DNA of 64,000 bases from Arabidopsis thaliana (taxonomy: Eukaryota; Streptophyta; Magnoliopsida; Brassicales; Brassicaceae). Position 1 is the first letter of the stretch, and each line of letters starts with the position of its first letter. Below are positions 33,551 through 44,127 of this stretch, piece by piece. The position numbers and the translations under genes were made by a program. The notes beneath the pieces were generated by a model. The model searched no databases and was not told the DNA's origin. It saw only the letters and a program-made list of their open reading frames with translations. The DNA lies in contig NC_003071.7 of assembly GCF_000001735.4 (NCBI RefSeq), forward strand, positions 19,071,443-19,135,442, given 5' to 3'.

Positions 33551-36500
33551 ATGGCGAATGTGGAAGCTGATTTCAGAACATCAGGTGAGTTCAAATTTTG
33601 ACTTCAATTTTCTCAAGTTTTGAATTTTCTTTTTCTCTTGGGAAAAAGTCAACATTTTTAACTCTAATCATGAGCCAAACAAGCTTAGAGCCACTTATAA
33701 TTTCTATTATAAAGCTTCAAATTTTGCAACTTTGGTTGAAATTGATAGCTGTTGGTTGGAATTTAGGGTCTAATGATGATGAATTGTACACGGAGCTATG
33801 GAAAGCTTGTGCAGGGCCACTTGTGGAAGTTCCTCGTTATGGTGAAAGAGTTTTCTACTTCCCTCAAGGTCACATGGAACAAGTAAAGAATCCAAACTCT
33901 TAAGATTATTCCTTGTTTTGTCTTTCTCAAGTTTTAAGATTTGAATGTTTGTCTTTTGGCAGTTGGTTGCTTCGACTAATCAAGGAGTTGTTGATCAAGA
34001 GATACCAGTGTTTAATCTTCCTCCAAAGATACTTTGTCGTGTTCTTAGTGTTACGTTAAAAGCAGAACATGAGACCGATGAGGTTTACGCTCAGATCACA
34101 TTACAACCAGAAGAAGATGTAAGTTTAAAGAATCTTGAATTAATGTGATAAATTCAGTGAATTTGATTTAGATTTTGTGTGTATTTTATTATGCAGCAAA
34201 GTGAACCAACAAGTCTTGACCCACCTTTAGTAGAACCAGCTAAACCAACGGTTGATTCTTTTGTGAAGATTCTAACAGCTTCAGATACAAGCACACATGG
34301 TGGATTCTCTGTTCTTCGTAAACACGCCACTGAGTGTTTACCTTCACTTGTAAATGCTTTTATCTTTCCATCTTCATTTTACAGAGTTTGGGCCTTTCTT
34401 AGCTGAATTTGTCACTTTATGTTTTGATTTTTGATTTTCAATACTTAGGATATGACACAACCTACACCGACTCAAGAACTTGTAGCTAGAGATCTTCACG
34501 GCTATGAATGGAGGTTTAAGCATATATTTAGAGGTAACAGAATCTTTAAGAGAGTCTCTGAAAGCTTCTTTTAAGAGTCTATTAAGTTTTGTCTTATTTG
34601 GATAGGGCAACCGAGGAGGCATTTACTTACAACCGGTTGGAGTACATTTGTAACCTCGAAAAGACTTGTAGCTGGAGATGCATTTGTGTTCTTGAGGTAG
34701 CTAAAGATCTTGTGTCTTTACTTTCGGGTTTTACTTCATGGGGTGGTTAACAAGTAATCTTCTCATGTTGTTTTTAAGGGGTGAAACCGGGGATTTACGG
34801 GTTGGTGTGAGGCGTTTAGCTAAGCAGCAAAGCACGATGCCCGCATCCGTTATTTCGAGTCAGAGTATGCGTTTGGGAGTTCTTGCTACAGCTTCTCATG
34901 CTGTTACCACAACAACTATATTTGTTGTCTTCTATAAACCAAGGTTAAGTTTTAAACTTTCTCCATCTTGTATAGGTTGCTAGTGGAAGGGCTTTAAGCT
35001 TGACATTGTCTGTTTTTTGTTCAGGATAAGCCAGTTTATAATTAGTGTGAACAAGTATATGATGGCGATGAAGAACGGGTTTTCTCTCGGTATGCGGTAT
35101 AGGATGAGATTCGAAGGAGAAGAGTCTCCTGAGAGAATGTAGTTTCTCATTTTTTGCTTTGTTCACTTGTTGATTTTTTTTTTATGAGTCCTCTCTTGAA
35201 TGTTGTTGTCTGAAATTTTAGAATGGTTTCTTCTTCAGATTTACAGGTACCATTATTGGCAGTGGAGATCTATCTTCTCAATGGCCAGCTTCCAAATGGA
35301 GGTCATTGCAGGTTTAGTGAATTGGAATCATTTTCTAGAGATGATATATATCATATCATTCTTGTTGCATACTTTCTGTAAAATCTCTTCTTCATATGTT
35401 TAGATCCAATGGGACGAGCCATCTTCTATACAGAGACCAAACAAGGTCTCACCGTGGGAGATCGAGCCTTTCTCACCATCCGCGCTTACACCAACCCCTA
35501 CTCAACAACAATCAAAGTCCAAACGGTCCAGACCAATCTCAGGTATCTTCAAAAACAATCAACTCTTTTAGTAATTACTGAAACCGGTTCTAAGAGTTAA
35601 CTAAGTTTGATGTATTGCAAGCAAGATCTCTGATACTTGATTCAAGATTATCTCTCTAATGAATCATTCTCTAGAGATGATATATCATATCATTCTTCTG
35701 TCCTGCCTTGCAGAAATCACAGGGAGTCCTGTAGCTTCTAGTTTCTTGAGTAGTTTCTCGCAGAGCCACGAGTCTAATCCATCGGTCAAACTGTTGTTTC
35801 AAGATCCAGCAACCGAGAGAAACTCAAACAAATCAGTGTTTTCAAGTGGATTACAATGCAAGATAACCGAGGCTCCGGTCACAAGTAGTTGTAGGTTATT
35901 CGGATTCGATCTCACGAGCAAGCCTGCTTCTGCTACAATTCCTCATGACAAGCAGCTAATAAGTGTGGATTCAAATATATCTGATTCTACCACCAAGTGT
36001 CAAGATCCTAACTCTTCAAACTCACCAAAAGAGCAGAAACAACAAACATCCACAAGAAGCCGAATCAAGGTAAAACAAACCATTACTCTTTTTACTAGAG
36101 AAACTCAATAACTTACAAATTTTTGTTATTTCTCAAATTCACCACTTTGTTTCTGTTTGTTCCTTTTAAGGTGCAAATGCAAGGAACAGCGGTTGGACGC
36201 GCGGTTGATTTAACATTGTTGAGATCATACGATGAACTAATAAAAGAGCTAGAGAAAATGTTTGAGATTGAAGGAGAACTTAGTCCTAAAGACAAATGGG
36301 CTATCGTGTTTACAGACGATGAAGGAGATAGGATGCTTGTAGGAGATGATCCATGGAAGTAAGTTTCTCTCAATCTCTTTCTTCAGCTTAAAGCTCTCTC
36401 TCGAGTTCTTAACAATTGTGTTTTGTTGACAAACTCTCTTGAATGTTGCAGTGAGTTCTGTAAAATGGCAAAGAAGTTATTCATATATCCGAGTGATGAG

Positions 36501-36587
36501 GTCAAGAAAATGAGGTCGAAGTCGTTGTTGGGTGATAAAGGTACGATCGTAAATCTTGAATCAGATCAGAGGACAGTTCACGTTTAA
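33551..36587 (+). CDS. ARF11: Auxin response factor 11
   Basis: Thirteen exons join in phase: 33551-33584, 33767-33882, 33963-34118, 34197-34349, 34449-34533, 34606-34696, 34779-34943, 35025-35138, 35239-35311, 35404-35542, 35714-36069, 36171-36358 and 36452-36587, giving 601 residues. The dimerisation start [20 protein letters not shown] precedes a B3 DNA-binding domain (~120-230: [40 protein letters not shown]). The Auxin_resp domain follows ([20 protein letters not shown]). The middle region is Ser/Pro/Thr-rich and not Gln-rich, the repressor type of the ARF1/2/9/11/18 clade. The C-terminal PB1 (~495-580) has [20 protein letters not shown] and the acidic [14 protein letters not shown] face for Aux/IAA pairing. 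It binds TGTCTC-type auxin elements. Related ~40-bp repeats lie in introns 9 and 10. Matches At2g46530. Confidence 0.95.
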
Positions 36588-38255
36588 CTATCAAGTTGTT
36601 GATTTCTTACTTTCTTGGAGACTCTCTCAAGTCTCACCAAGTCCGAGAGTTAGGTGGTTTTTTTTTTTTTGGTTTTTTTTTTGGCGTTAGGTGGGTTTGT
36701 TATTTACTTGTTTAACATAAAGACTATAAAATATACAGTTATTATATACGAGTATATCGTATTAGGTTTCAAACGACGTCGTTTATGTAAAGTGTTTGCT
36801 TTTCCGACGTGGCTTTCGTCGTCATGACTAATGAATGATGTGTTAGCAATAACTTAAAAAAGGTCATATTTTTCTAATGTTAAGATTTTGTGTGGGCCTA
36901 ATAAGATCGACGATTAACATGGTAGTAGTAGGCCCAAATACTGAGGCCATAACATTTTTACTGTATAAAATTTCTTCTAACCTTCTTATTTATAGTCAGT
37001 TGACTAATTAACCCAATAAAAGACCTATAAAAGAAAAAGTGTCAATGCAATACACATGTTTAATAAAGTTGATCAAATAATATTAGTATGATAATATACT
37101 TGTTAAATGAATAATTAATATGTAAGAAGACAAATGGAGTTAACCTGCTCCCTTTTTATTTTGTTTTGTCACAACTCACAAAAGAACCTGCTCCCTTAAT
37201 CTTGTGTTTCGCGTAACAAAAGACCCACCTCCCTTTTTTTGATTATTATTATGGACGTCTTATTGAACATTTTGACTTTTTTATTATTGCAAAAACCCTC
37301 ACCTAAGACCACTTTCATCATATTTTAATAATTTTTCCTAAACTAAATTAATCATCATTATAATCTTAAGACTTGCGAGAACACACTAAGCTTGAGAAGA
37401 AATCATAAGCTCGGTGTCGGTGGGAATGTTTTACTGATCAAACTACATTTTGGTTTTGGGTCCACTTTGAGCTTTCTTTAAAATCGTTAATCATAATAAA
37501 GTCATTTGTCGGCAGATAATTTTCACGTCAGCTTCATAATTCCTTAATTTTAATTCGTATAATTTGATGAGATCACAAGAATTTCTTCAATGTAGTAGAG
37601 TATATCAGTTGCATGAATACAAAATGATTTAATGTTAATCACATACATACCATTGATTAGAAAAAAAAATGGTTAAGAAGACCAAATAGAAAAAGAGATG
37701 GTTCAAATAACAGTCTCTCACGCGCCTCTTTTCTCAAGTTTACAAAGCGCAAAATCCTTCAGCCATTTTAAGTTCACGTGCCTCACGTGGTTTAGGTGCG
37801 CGTGGCTATGTCACGTGTTGCTTCTGCTTGTACTACTATTACATTACCTCTTGAGCAGTTGGGTGATATTTATTTATTTTCACCTCTATAGTAAATAGTG
37901 AAGCTTTAAAATGTAAAAATACCATCCCTTATAGAATAACACTGTTTGAACTTTAGTGACAATGTATTCTTTGAATAGTAAGAACAAATAATAACAGTTT
38001 AGTTGGTGAATGATTCTATTATTTGGTGACGTGGTCAGTCAAATTTCCTCTAATAACAAAAGAGTATTGACTTTTATGAATGGTTGTCTATCTAGTCAAC
38101 AGTAAAAAACCACCGTTGGATCATTAATAATCACAAATGATTTGAGATATATTTAATGCATTGTCTTTTTTTTCTTCACTCTCCCACTACCTAAAAAGAA
38201 ACTGCCTAAGACTAAGCTGAAGAAGAAGAAAGAAAGAAACAGAGAAGACATAAAA
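36588..38255. promoter_or_regulatory. Spacer and promoter of the DUF688-like gene
   Basis: About 1.67 kb. T-rich ARF11 3' end (36659-36682), then AT-rich sequence. A degenerate tandem repeat built on ACCTGCTCCCTT lies at 37142-37240. Three exact CACGTG G-boxes are at 37775-37780, 37784-37789 and 37812-37817, about 440-480 bp before the next ATG. No gene is seen. Confidence 0.6.
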
Positions 38256-38878
38256 ATGAGAGGAGACAAGGAAGAAGAGAAGGCGAAGCTTGCACTTGTG
38301 TTAGCTGCAAAGTCAAGATCGTTGTTGTACACTTCATCGCCTGCGAGTCCACGTGTGTTTGCTTCTCCGATTCACACTCTTGCCTCTGTTCCGTTTTGTT
38401 GGGAAGACCAACCAGGCAAGCCCAAGCACCCTCTTCGTCCTCTTTCTTACCCCAAGTGTCTTGATTTGCCACCTCGTTTGCTCCTTCCTGGTGAGTTCAC
38501 GCAAATGCCCTTGCCCGAGAGGAAACATGGGCTCTTGAGGTTCTTGAGGAGGAAAGGGAGAGGGGATGTTGTTGTGAGGGGTAATTATGTCTTTCTGTCG
38601 GAGAATCAGAGAGCAGGAGATAATATCAACGAGAACAACATGAAGATCATGAAGTTTAACAGATCAGGGAGTTACCATGGTGGTGGTTCTGTTAAAGGAT
38701 CTCACTTTTGGGTAAAGTATTTGTGTTTCTCCGCTCCTTCTTCATAACTTCTTCATCTTCCCAAGTCTTGTCTTTCGCTGAAACGGGTTTGGTTGGGGAA
38801 ATGCAGGGAAGTTTATGCAAGGGATTGAAGCTAGCAATGCCATGGAAGAACAAGAAGATGAGAAGTGGAAGTGTTTAA
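38256..38878 (+). CDS. Small DUF688-like plant protein
   Basis: Two exons, 38256-38711 and 38807-38878, give 175 residues. The donor is TTTTGG|gtaaag and the acceptor ATGCAG|GGAAGT, in phase 0. The diagnostic element is ASVPFCWEDQPGKPKHPLRP, the VPFxWExxPGKP motif shared by a large plant family (DUF688 and relatives) with no assigned biochemical role. The remainder is basic (LLRFLRRKGRGD) and ends LKLAMPWKNKKMRSGSV. No signal peptide or membrane span. The upstream triple G-box suggests bHLH/bZIP control (light, ABA or jasmonate). Position fits At2g46535. Reading through the donor would add only 12 unrelated residues. Confidence 0.8.
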
Positions 38879-39244
38879 GCCTGTTTTCAATATGCATTAT
38901 CTATCTATCTATTGAGGGATCAAGATGATGAAAAAGAGCTATTAAGAGTGTATGTAAGATTAGCAATTTTACTGTAATTTAATATCTGTGTGATATGCAT
39001 ATATAATGTTGTTAAGACTCATGAGCCATGGCAAGAAAAGTTTCAAGCTTTTTTCATTTGTTGTTAAGAAATGAATACATCTGATCAAGTGATGAACAAA
39101 AGTGAGTGTACACACATGCCTTTATATTAAGTTTCATAACAAACAAATGAGTCTGGCTTATTCATTGTGAATAGAGAGAGTAAAAGACAAAAAAGGAATA
39201 GGGATCATCTGAATGTAAGAAAACAGGGGAAGTCATTGCTTGTT
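38879..39244. other. Convergent 3' spacer
   Basis: 3' UTRs of the DUF688-like gene (plus) and of the NDUFA3-like gene (minus). Includes short TATC repeats (38903-38914). Nothing else is seen. Confidence 0.4.
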
Positions 39245-40239
39245 TTAACTCTGTTTCTTCCCTGTGACACCAGCAATCACCTGCAAAAGCAAATTGGATC
39301 TGAGTTAATACTTGACGCCTTTGTTTGCCTGTAAAGAGTATATAGGAAAGCGTTGGATAACTAAGCAATGTGATAACTAACTAGTCTCTTTTATGCCCAA
39401 TCCATTTTTGGCAGTAACAAAATGTGATCATGACACTCGTCCAATGATGAAAAGCATAGATTTTTAAGGCATGGATGAACCAAAGATGGAACTCTCAAAT
39501 CACAAGAAGACGCAGGAGGAACAAAACATCGAGATGATGTATAGGCTACATCACATAGCAAAAAAAAGAAACGTCCAAACATTCGCCTACACGGATACTA
39601 AGAACAACTATCATGCAGAGTTCCCACATCAGAGACATTTCATTAGATAGGAAATAGATGACGATTTTAGCAGCAAAAGGAATTTCCACAGAGATAAATA
39701 TATTCTAATACATACATCGGTAAGTGGAGGAGCTTTAACTTGTTTGGAAGCCTCGAGAGAGTCTAGAATAGGCCTCACAACCGCAGGCAAAAATAGTCCT
39801 ACAAGATGAAGAGAATCCATCAGCAAATGTATATTAACACAATTGCCTTTTGCTAATGTTCAAGAAAGACATAATCTTTTGCTACTTATACATGGAGATA
39901 ATGGAAGACATGGTTCCAAATTAAGCTTAATTTCAACTCCTTAAAATACACTCTCTTTGACAACCCAAAGAAATGACGATTCCGAATAGAGAGATTTGGA
40001 TCAGGCATTTCTCTATATTCTCAAATTACAATCGAGCAAACTAGCTCTATAGATTCAAAGAGGAATTCCAGAAACTAGATAAATCCCAAAGCAAATCCTT
40101 TTCTAAGAAAGAGAATGCGATCGATCGGTGAGGAATTAAGATTGAGATTAGGGTTCATACCAACACCGCCGATTAAGCAAGAAGCAGCCACAACTGGTTC
40201 CTGCGCCACGAACATCCTCAATTTCTCCATGACCGGCAT
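39245..40239 (-). CDS. Complex I B9/NDUFA3-like small membrane subunit (annotated 'fiber' in Arabidopsis)
   Basis: Three short exons, 40239-40161, 39798-39716 and 39280-39245, give only 65 residues: MPVMEKLRMFVAQEPVVAAS, then CLIGGVGLFLPAVVRPILDS, then a polar tail ending VTGKKQS. A single hydrophobic segment at about 14-38 is preceded by a short basic start. Exon phases (1, 0) and splice signals are clean, although the introns exceed 350 nt. Size, topology and the PVVAASCLIGGVGLFLP block fit a small single-span subunit. I recall At2g46540 being assigned to mitochondrial complex I as the B9/NDUFA3 homologue. The ATG chosen is the first in the frame; upstream the frame is open with no ATG. Site II motifs lie 146-173 bp upstream. 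Confidence 0.75.
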
Positions 40240-40821
40240 TTTCGCACTTTCCGATTTTAATCTCTTCCTCGGATTACGACCAAAGCTCCTCGTCAATGTC
40301 TGATTCGATTGATAGTTGCTCCTGAGTAAACCATTTTCTCACCTGAAACGAAATTAAAGATCATCTCCGGTCGGGTCGGGTTACTGGGCCCAAATGTTCG
40401 CAATTCGGCCCATTATAATCACCTTTGCCGTAATTAAAAAATATATATACTGTATATCTTTCTCTTTCTCATTCTGCTTCCAGCAGTAAAAAATTACTAA
40501 GTATTTTAAATTTTCAAGAAATCGAAGCTCTAGGAACATGAAAGAAAGATCATATACACTGTACAGTAGTTAATATATGCAGATATTACATGAACATGAA
40601 AGATACTTACTTACACATTAAAGAAGATAATTTCATATGATTTTTGAAGGAAAAGATCAAACTAGTAAACACAATATTAACAAAATTCTTACAACAATTT
40701 ACATTCTCTCCTTAACGAAATCCAAAAGCTGATTCGAAGCCAATCTTTTAACTCATTTCAACATCATCAAGCTGTTCAATGAGAAAAAAGATGAAGTTTT
40801 GTCTCTTTTCTTCTCTTTAAA
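40240..40821. promoter_or_regulatory. Promoter of the NDUFA3-like gene and 3' region of the next gene
   Basis: Site II elements: the palindrome TGGGCCCA at 40385-40392 and GGCCCA at 40407-40412. A possible leader intron may lie nearby. From about 40440 the sequence is AT-rich and includes the 3' UTR of the 397-residue gene. No other feature. Confidence 0.55.
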
Positions 40822-42015
40822 CTAGAACGATAGCATCTGCATCCATCCAACAGTCCATCCAAGAAGCAAACCAGCACCAACAAGACTCATCCCCAATGCT
40901 AAACCAACCGCGTACTTTGCTCCATTCGGTTTACCCCTTTTGCTTCTTCTCTTTCTCCCCTCTTTTCTTGCTTTGCCATTGCTCCAACAAGGGATGGAAA
41001 CCCCTGGATCGTCGTTGTTCTTATTGTCAATCTCCTTGTTCTTGATTTGGAGGTAAAGTGCTTCTAGCTGAAGCAGTTGTAACCATTGCTTATACCCAAA
41101 AAGCTCTGCGGCTTGCTTCAACAATATCTTCACCAAGTGCTCTTTCTCTGCATAAGCTTCTTTAGCCATATTCTCCGCTTCCCTAGCCCGCGTTTGCGAA
41201 CGCCTCAGTGCTTCTAGAAGCTCGGATTTGCTTAAATCAGACTCAGATGAAGCCTCGGGTCTGTTCTTGCAGCTGCTTCCTTTGCTTGTACCCTTGATGG
41301 TTTGGCCAGAGACAGAGTAGTCTCTCAATCCATCAGAATCAAAACCACGTGGACTACCATAATAAGATCGTTTCATCTTCTGCGGTGTTGGTAAATCACA
41401 ATTCTCAACATAGTCTAGAGATCTTTGTGCAACCAAGGAAGCTAACTCGTCTTTATCCGTAGTTCGCCACCACGGTGCAGCTTTCTCACTCGAGAGAAGA
41501 TTCCACGGCGAGCTAGGATCAAAAGAGAGCTCACTTAACTTTTTCTCAGAGGACTCATCATACCCAGTTGAACCATAACTCTCCCTTGTCTCCATCAACT
41601 CTATAAACTCTTGAAAGCTTTCGGAATTAAAAGACTTTCCTTGTTTCTCTCCAGCTCCCAATTCAGACTTCTTCTCAGATACACCTTGATTGTTAACCTC
41701 ATCCTCCAATGGCTGCTTCTTATTCACCTGAAACTGATGATGAGGATGACTCCACAGTCTGGTGTTGTGGGGTAACAGATCAGGGAAATTCGGGTTTCGA
41801 GGAAGAGGCATGAAACCTGCACAAGATGATTGAGTCCGTGGTTCAACAGAAACTCGAGGAGAAGAACCAGAAACTTCCACTTGCTTAGTTGAAGAAGCAG
41901 TTGAGGATGAAGATGATTGGCAATAAGTTAACTTGGGAGCTCTTTTAGCGTCTTCTTGGACAAAGCAACGATTAACTGTTCTTTGCCACACTGCTCTTGC
42001 TTCAGCTGCTGCCAT
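40822..42015 (-). CDS. Unknown plant protein with C-terminal membrane anchor
   Basis: A single exon of 397 residues with a clear ATG (CTGCCATT on the plus strand). The start MAAAEARAVWQRTVNRCFVQ and the PSSPWNLLSSEKAAPWWRTT block look like conserved motifs. The middle is Ser/Lys/Glu-rich and low in structure. A predicted coiled coil lies at about 270-320 (LSKSELLEALRRSQTRAREA, then ENMAKEAYAEKEHLVKILLK). A very basic KARKEGRKRRSKRGKPN leads into a C-terminal hydrophobic segment (YAVGLALGMSLVGAGLLLGW). This is the layout of a tail-anchored protein with a cytosolic coiled coil. I recognise no enzyme domain. Position fits At2g46550. Confidence 0.8.
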   Translation of the reverse strand: MAAAEARAVWQRTVNRCFVQEDAKRAPKLTYCQSSSSSTASSTKQVEVSGSSPRVSVEPRTQSSCAGFMPLPRNPNFPDLLPHNTRLWSHPHHQFQVNKKQPLEDEVNNQGVSEKKSELGAGEKQGKSFNSESFQEFIELMETRESYGSTGYDESSEKKLSELSFDPSSPWNLLSSEKAAPWWRTTDKDELASLVAQRSLDYVENCDLPTPQKMKRSYYGSPRGFDSDGLRDYSVSGQTIKGTSKGSSCKNRPEASSESDLSKSELLEALRRSQTRAREAENMAKEAYAEKEHLVKILLKQAAELFGYKQWLQLLQLEALYLQIKNKEIDNKNNDDPGVSIPCWSNGKARKEGRKRRSKRGKPNGAKYAVGLALGMSLVGAGLLLGWTVGWMQMLSF

Positions 42016-44127
42016 TATTTCACCATAACTCTAAAGATAAGACAAGAGACTGAGAATTCAATTCAAGATCAATGTGATTTAGAAATTAGGTAGATTTAGC
42101 AAAATCTTATTAACCGTTTTGAATCTATTTATAGGAAAAATAATATGAATCATTTATTTCAAAGGAAGAATCTTTCTGATTGCCGACAGATCCATCACCA
42201 AAAAAGCTTATTACAAAACTACTTTTTAGAGAATCTGATATGTTTTGCTTTCCAGGTAAATTGAAGAATTAGTTCCTAATTTTCTTAGAAGCAAACAAAA
42301 ACCAAAGCCAGATTCTTTGTCAATTTATCAACTTACTAAACAAATCATCATTATTTGCAATTGAAATCAAATTTCATAAAACTTCAACTATAAAATTATC
42401 AAACCCAGAAGAACACAAAAAAAAAACATGAAACGCGATTAGACCTAAGAATCAAAACCGGACACAAAAACAACGGATGGTGATCCAAATCATAATTCAT
42501 CTTAATGAAACCGCAATAATTTGTAAGAATTCGGAAAAAAAGAACTAACCAGAAGGAGAGAGTAACACCAGACGAAACCCAAAAAACGGAAAAATCTATG
42601 ATTGTTTAGTCAGTCTCGTGAAGAAGATAAGAGTTGTTCTGATTTTTTTTTGTTTTCTGATTGTCAGAGAATTTTTGTTTGCTTTCGATTAAAATCTTTT
42701 GAATCATTTTGCAGTTTATTATCGTTTTCTTAGTCTCTGTGTCATTCAGCACGCAAGCTTCCGCAAAACGGCACCGTTTTCTGAGAGGACCCATAGTTAT
42801 GTTAATGAGTATTTGAGTCCACAGATTTGCCCATAGATTTCACCTGACAGCCGTTCGATTAGATATTAATTACACGTGGCGACAAAAAAGAAGATCTAAA
42901 AAAGGCTTCCCTTTCCTTTTTTAACGGATAAGACCTTTTATCTTATCAGTTATCACTATACGATTACGCGCGATGGTAGATTACGTCATAAATGTTTGGT
43001 TAAAACATAAAAATCTTGTAGTAATTGCGTCGAATGATTTTGATTTTTAAATGATCGATTAAATTTTAAATTTCAAGTTAGGGTCTACTAATATTTTTTA
43101 TGACATCGTTTTCATTTAAGTAATAAAGTGGCCAATGGTAAATAGACATGTTGAAAATATAAAATTAGGTTTTTTACATGTCAATTTGGTTTAATGTAGT
43201 TCTGAAAGTTAGGTAAAGAGAATGTAAATAGTGGCCTCGTCTAGGAAATTGAATGTTAGGTGAAGCCAAGTGTCTTCAAGTCATTATGGTTAATTGTCTC
43301 TCTCCATTATTCTCCAATTGATAGTGTTACATGAGATTTATTTATTACGTGGTTAATAATTATTTAAGCAATCTAAGATATTCTAATAAGATGCTTTATG
43401 TGAGCACTAATATATTCAGTCATAATTAACACCATAGTCTATATATATACTATATATACAACTAACTTCTTTAGAATAATTATTAATGAAATGGACCTTT
43501 GCCTTAACTTAATAGTTTTAGGAATAATTCTTGGCAAATGGGGTTTTAATCAAACATTTTGATGATTCATATCATTTCGTCTACAAGACTACAACACAAA
43601 TTATGGAGCAGTTTAATAATCAACCATAAGATAATATTCCACTACGTAATACGATAGTGGCCAGGTTCCTAGCCGTCAATTTTTCATAATCTTATTAAAC
43701 TATATCGAGCTAATACCAAACCAACACCAAAAAGAAAGAAAAAAAATTACAATAACGAACTAAATCTTGATAATGTTTATTTTCGGTTCTATTGCACTAC
43801 ACTTAACACCAATCTAATTGGAATCAGTCCGATTTAATCTGGTCTAAATCTGATGCAACAAAGTCAACGAAAACTATGTCAAAGATAAATAGATGATATT
43901 TCCGAGTATAGATTGAAGTCAAGTCAAAGATAAATTAAAATCTGGATTATGGTCAACTCAAGATTCTACTGCTTCATAATCTTTAATATATTTGTATATA
44001 CACAAATATTAAACCATATAGAGAAAAAAACTACATCACAAAAAATCACGTATTCAATAAACACACGCAAGGTAGCAATAACTCGTTTTCTCGACTGCAA
44101 AACTTTCCCGGAAAATGTATCTTCTTT
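42016..44127. promoter_or_regulatory. 2.1 kb spacer between the 397-residue gene and the Rav1-like gene
   Basis: Leader and promoter of the 397-residue gene: AAAACGGCACCGTTTT (42765-42780, two AACGG cores head to head), CACGTGGC at 42873-42880. The rest is AT-rich with TATA/ATAT tracts (43440-43460) and no gene seen. The last part is the 3' UTR of the Rav1-like gene. Confidence 0.5.

Noticed and set aside
37698-37898. 66-codon frame upstream of the DUF688-like gene
   Set aside because: It spans the G-box cluster, has hydrophobic low-complexity composition and no homologue that I recognise.
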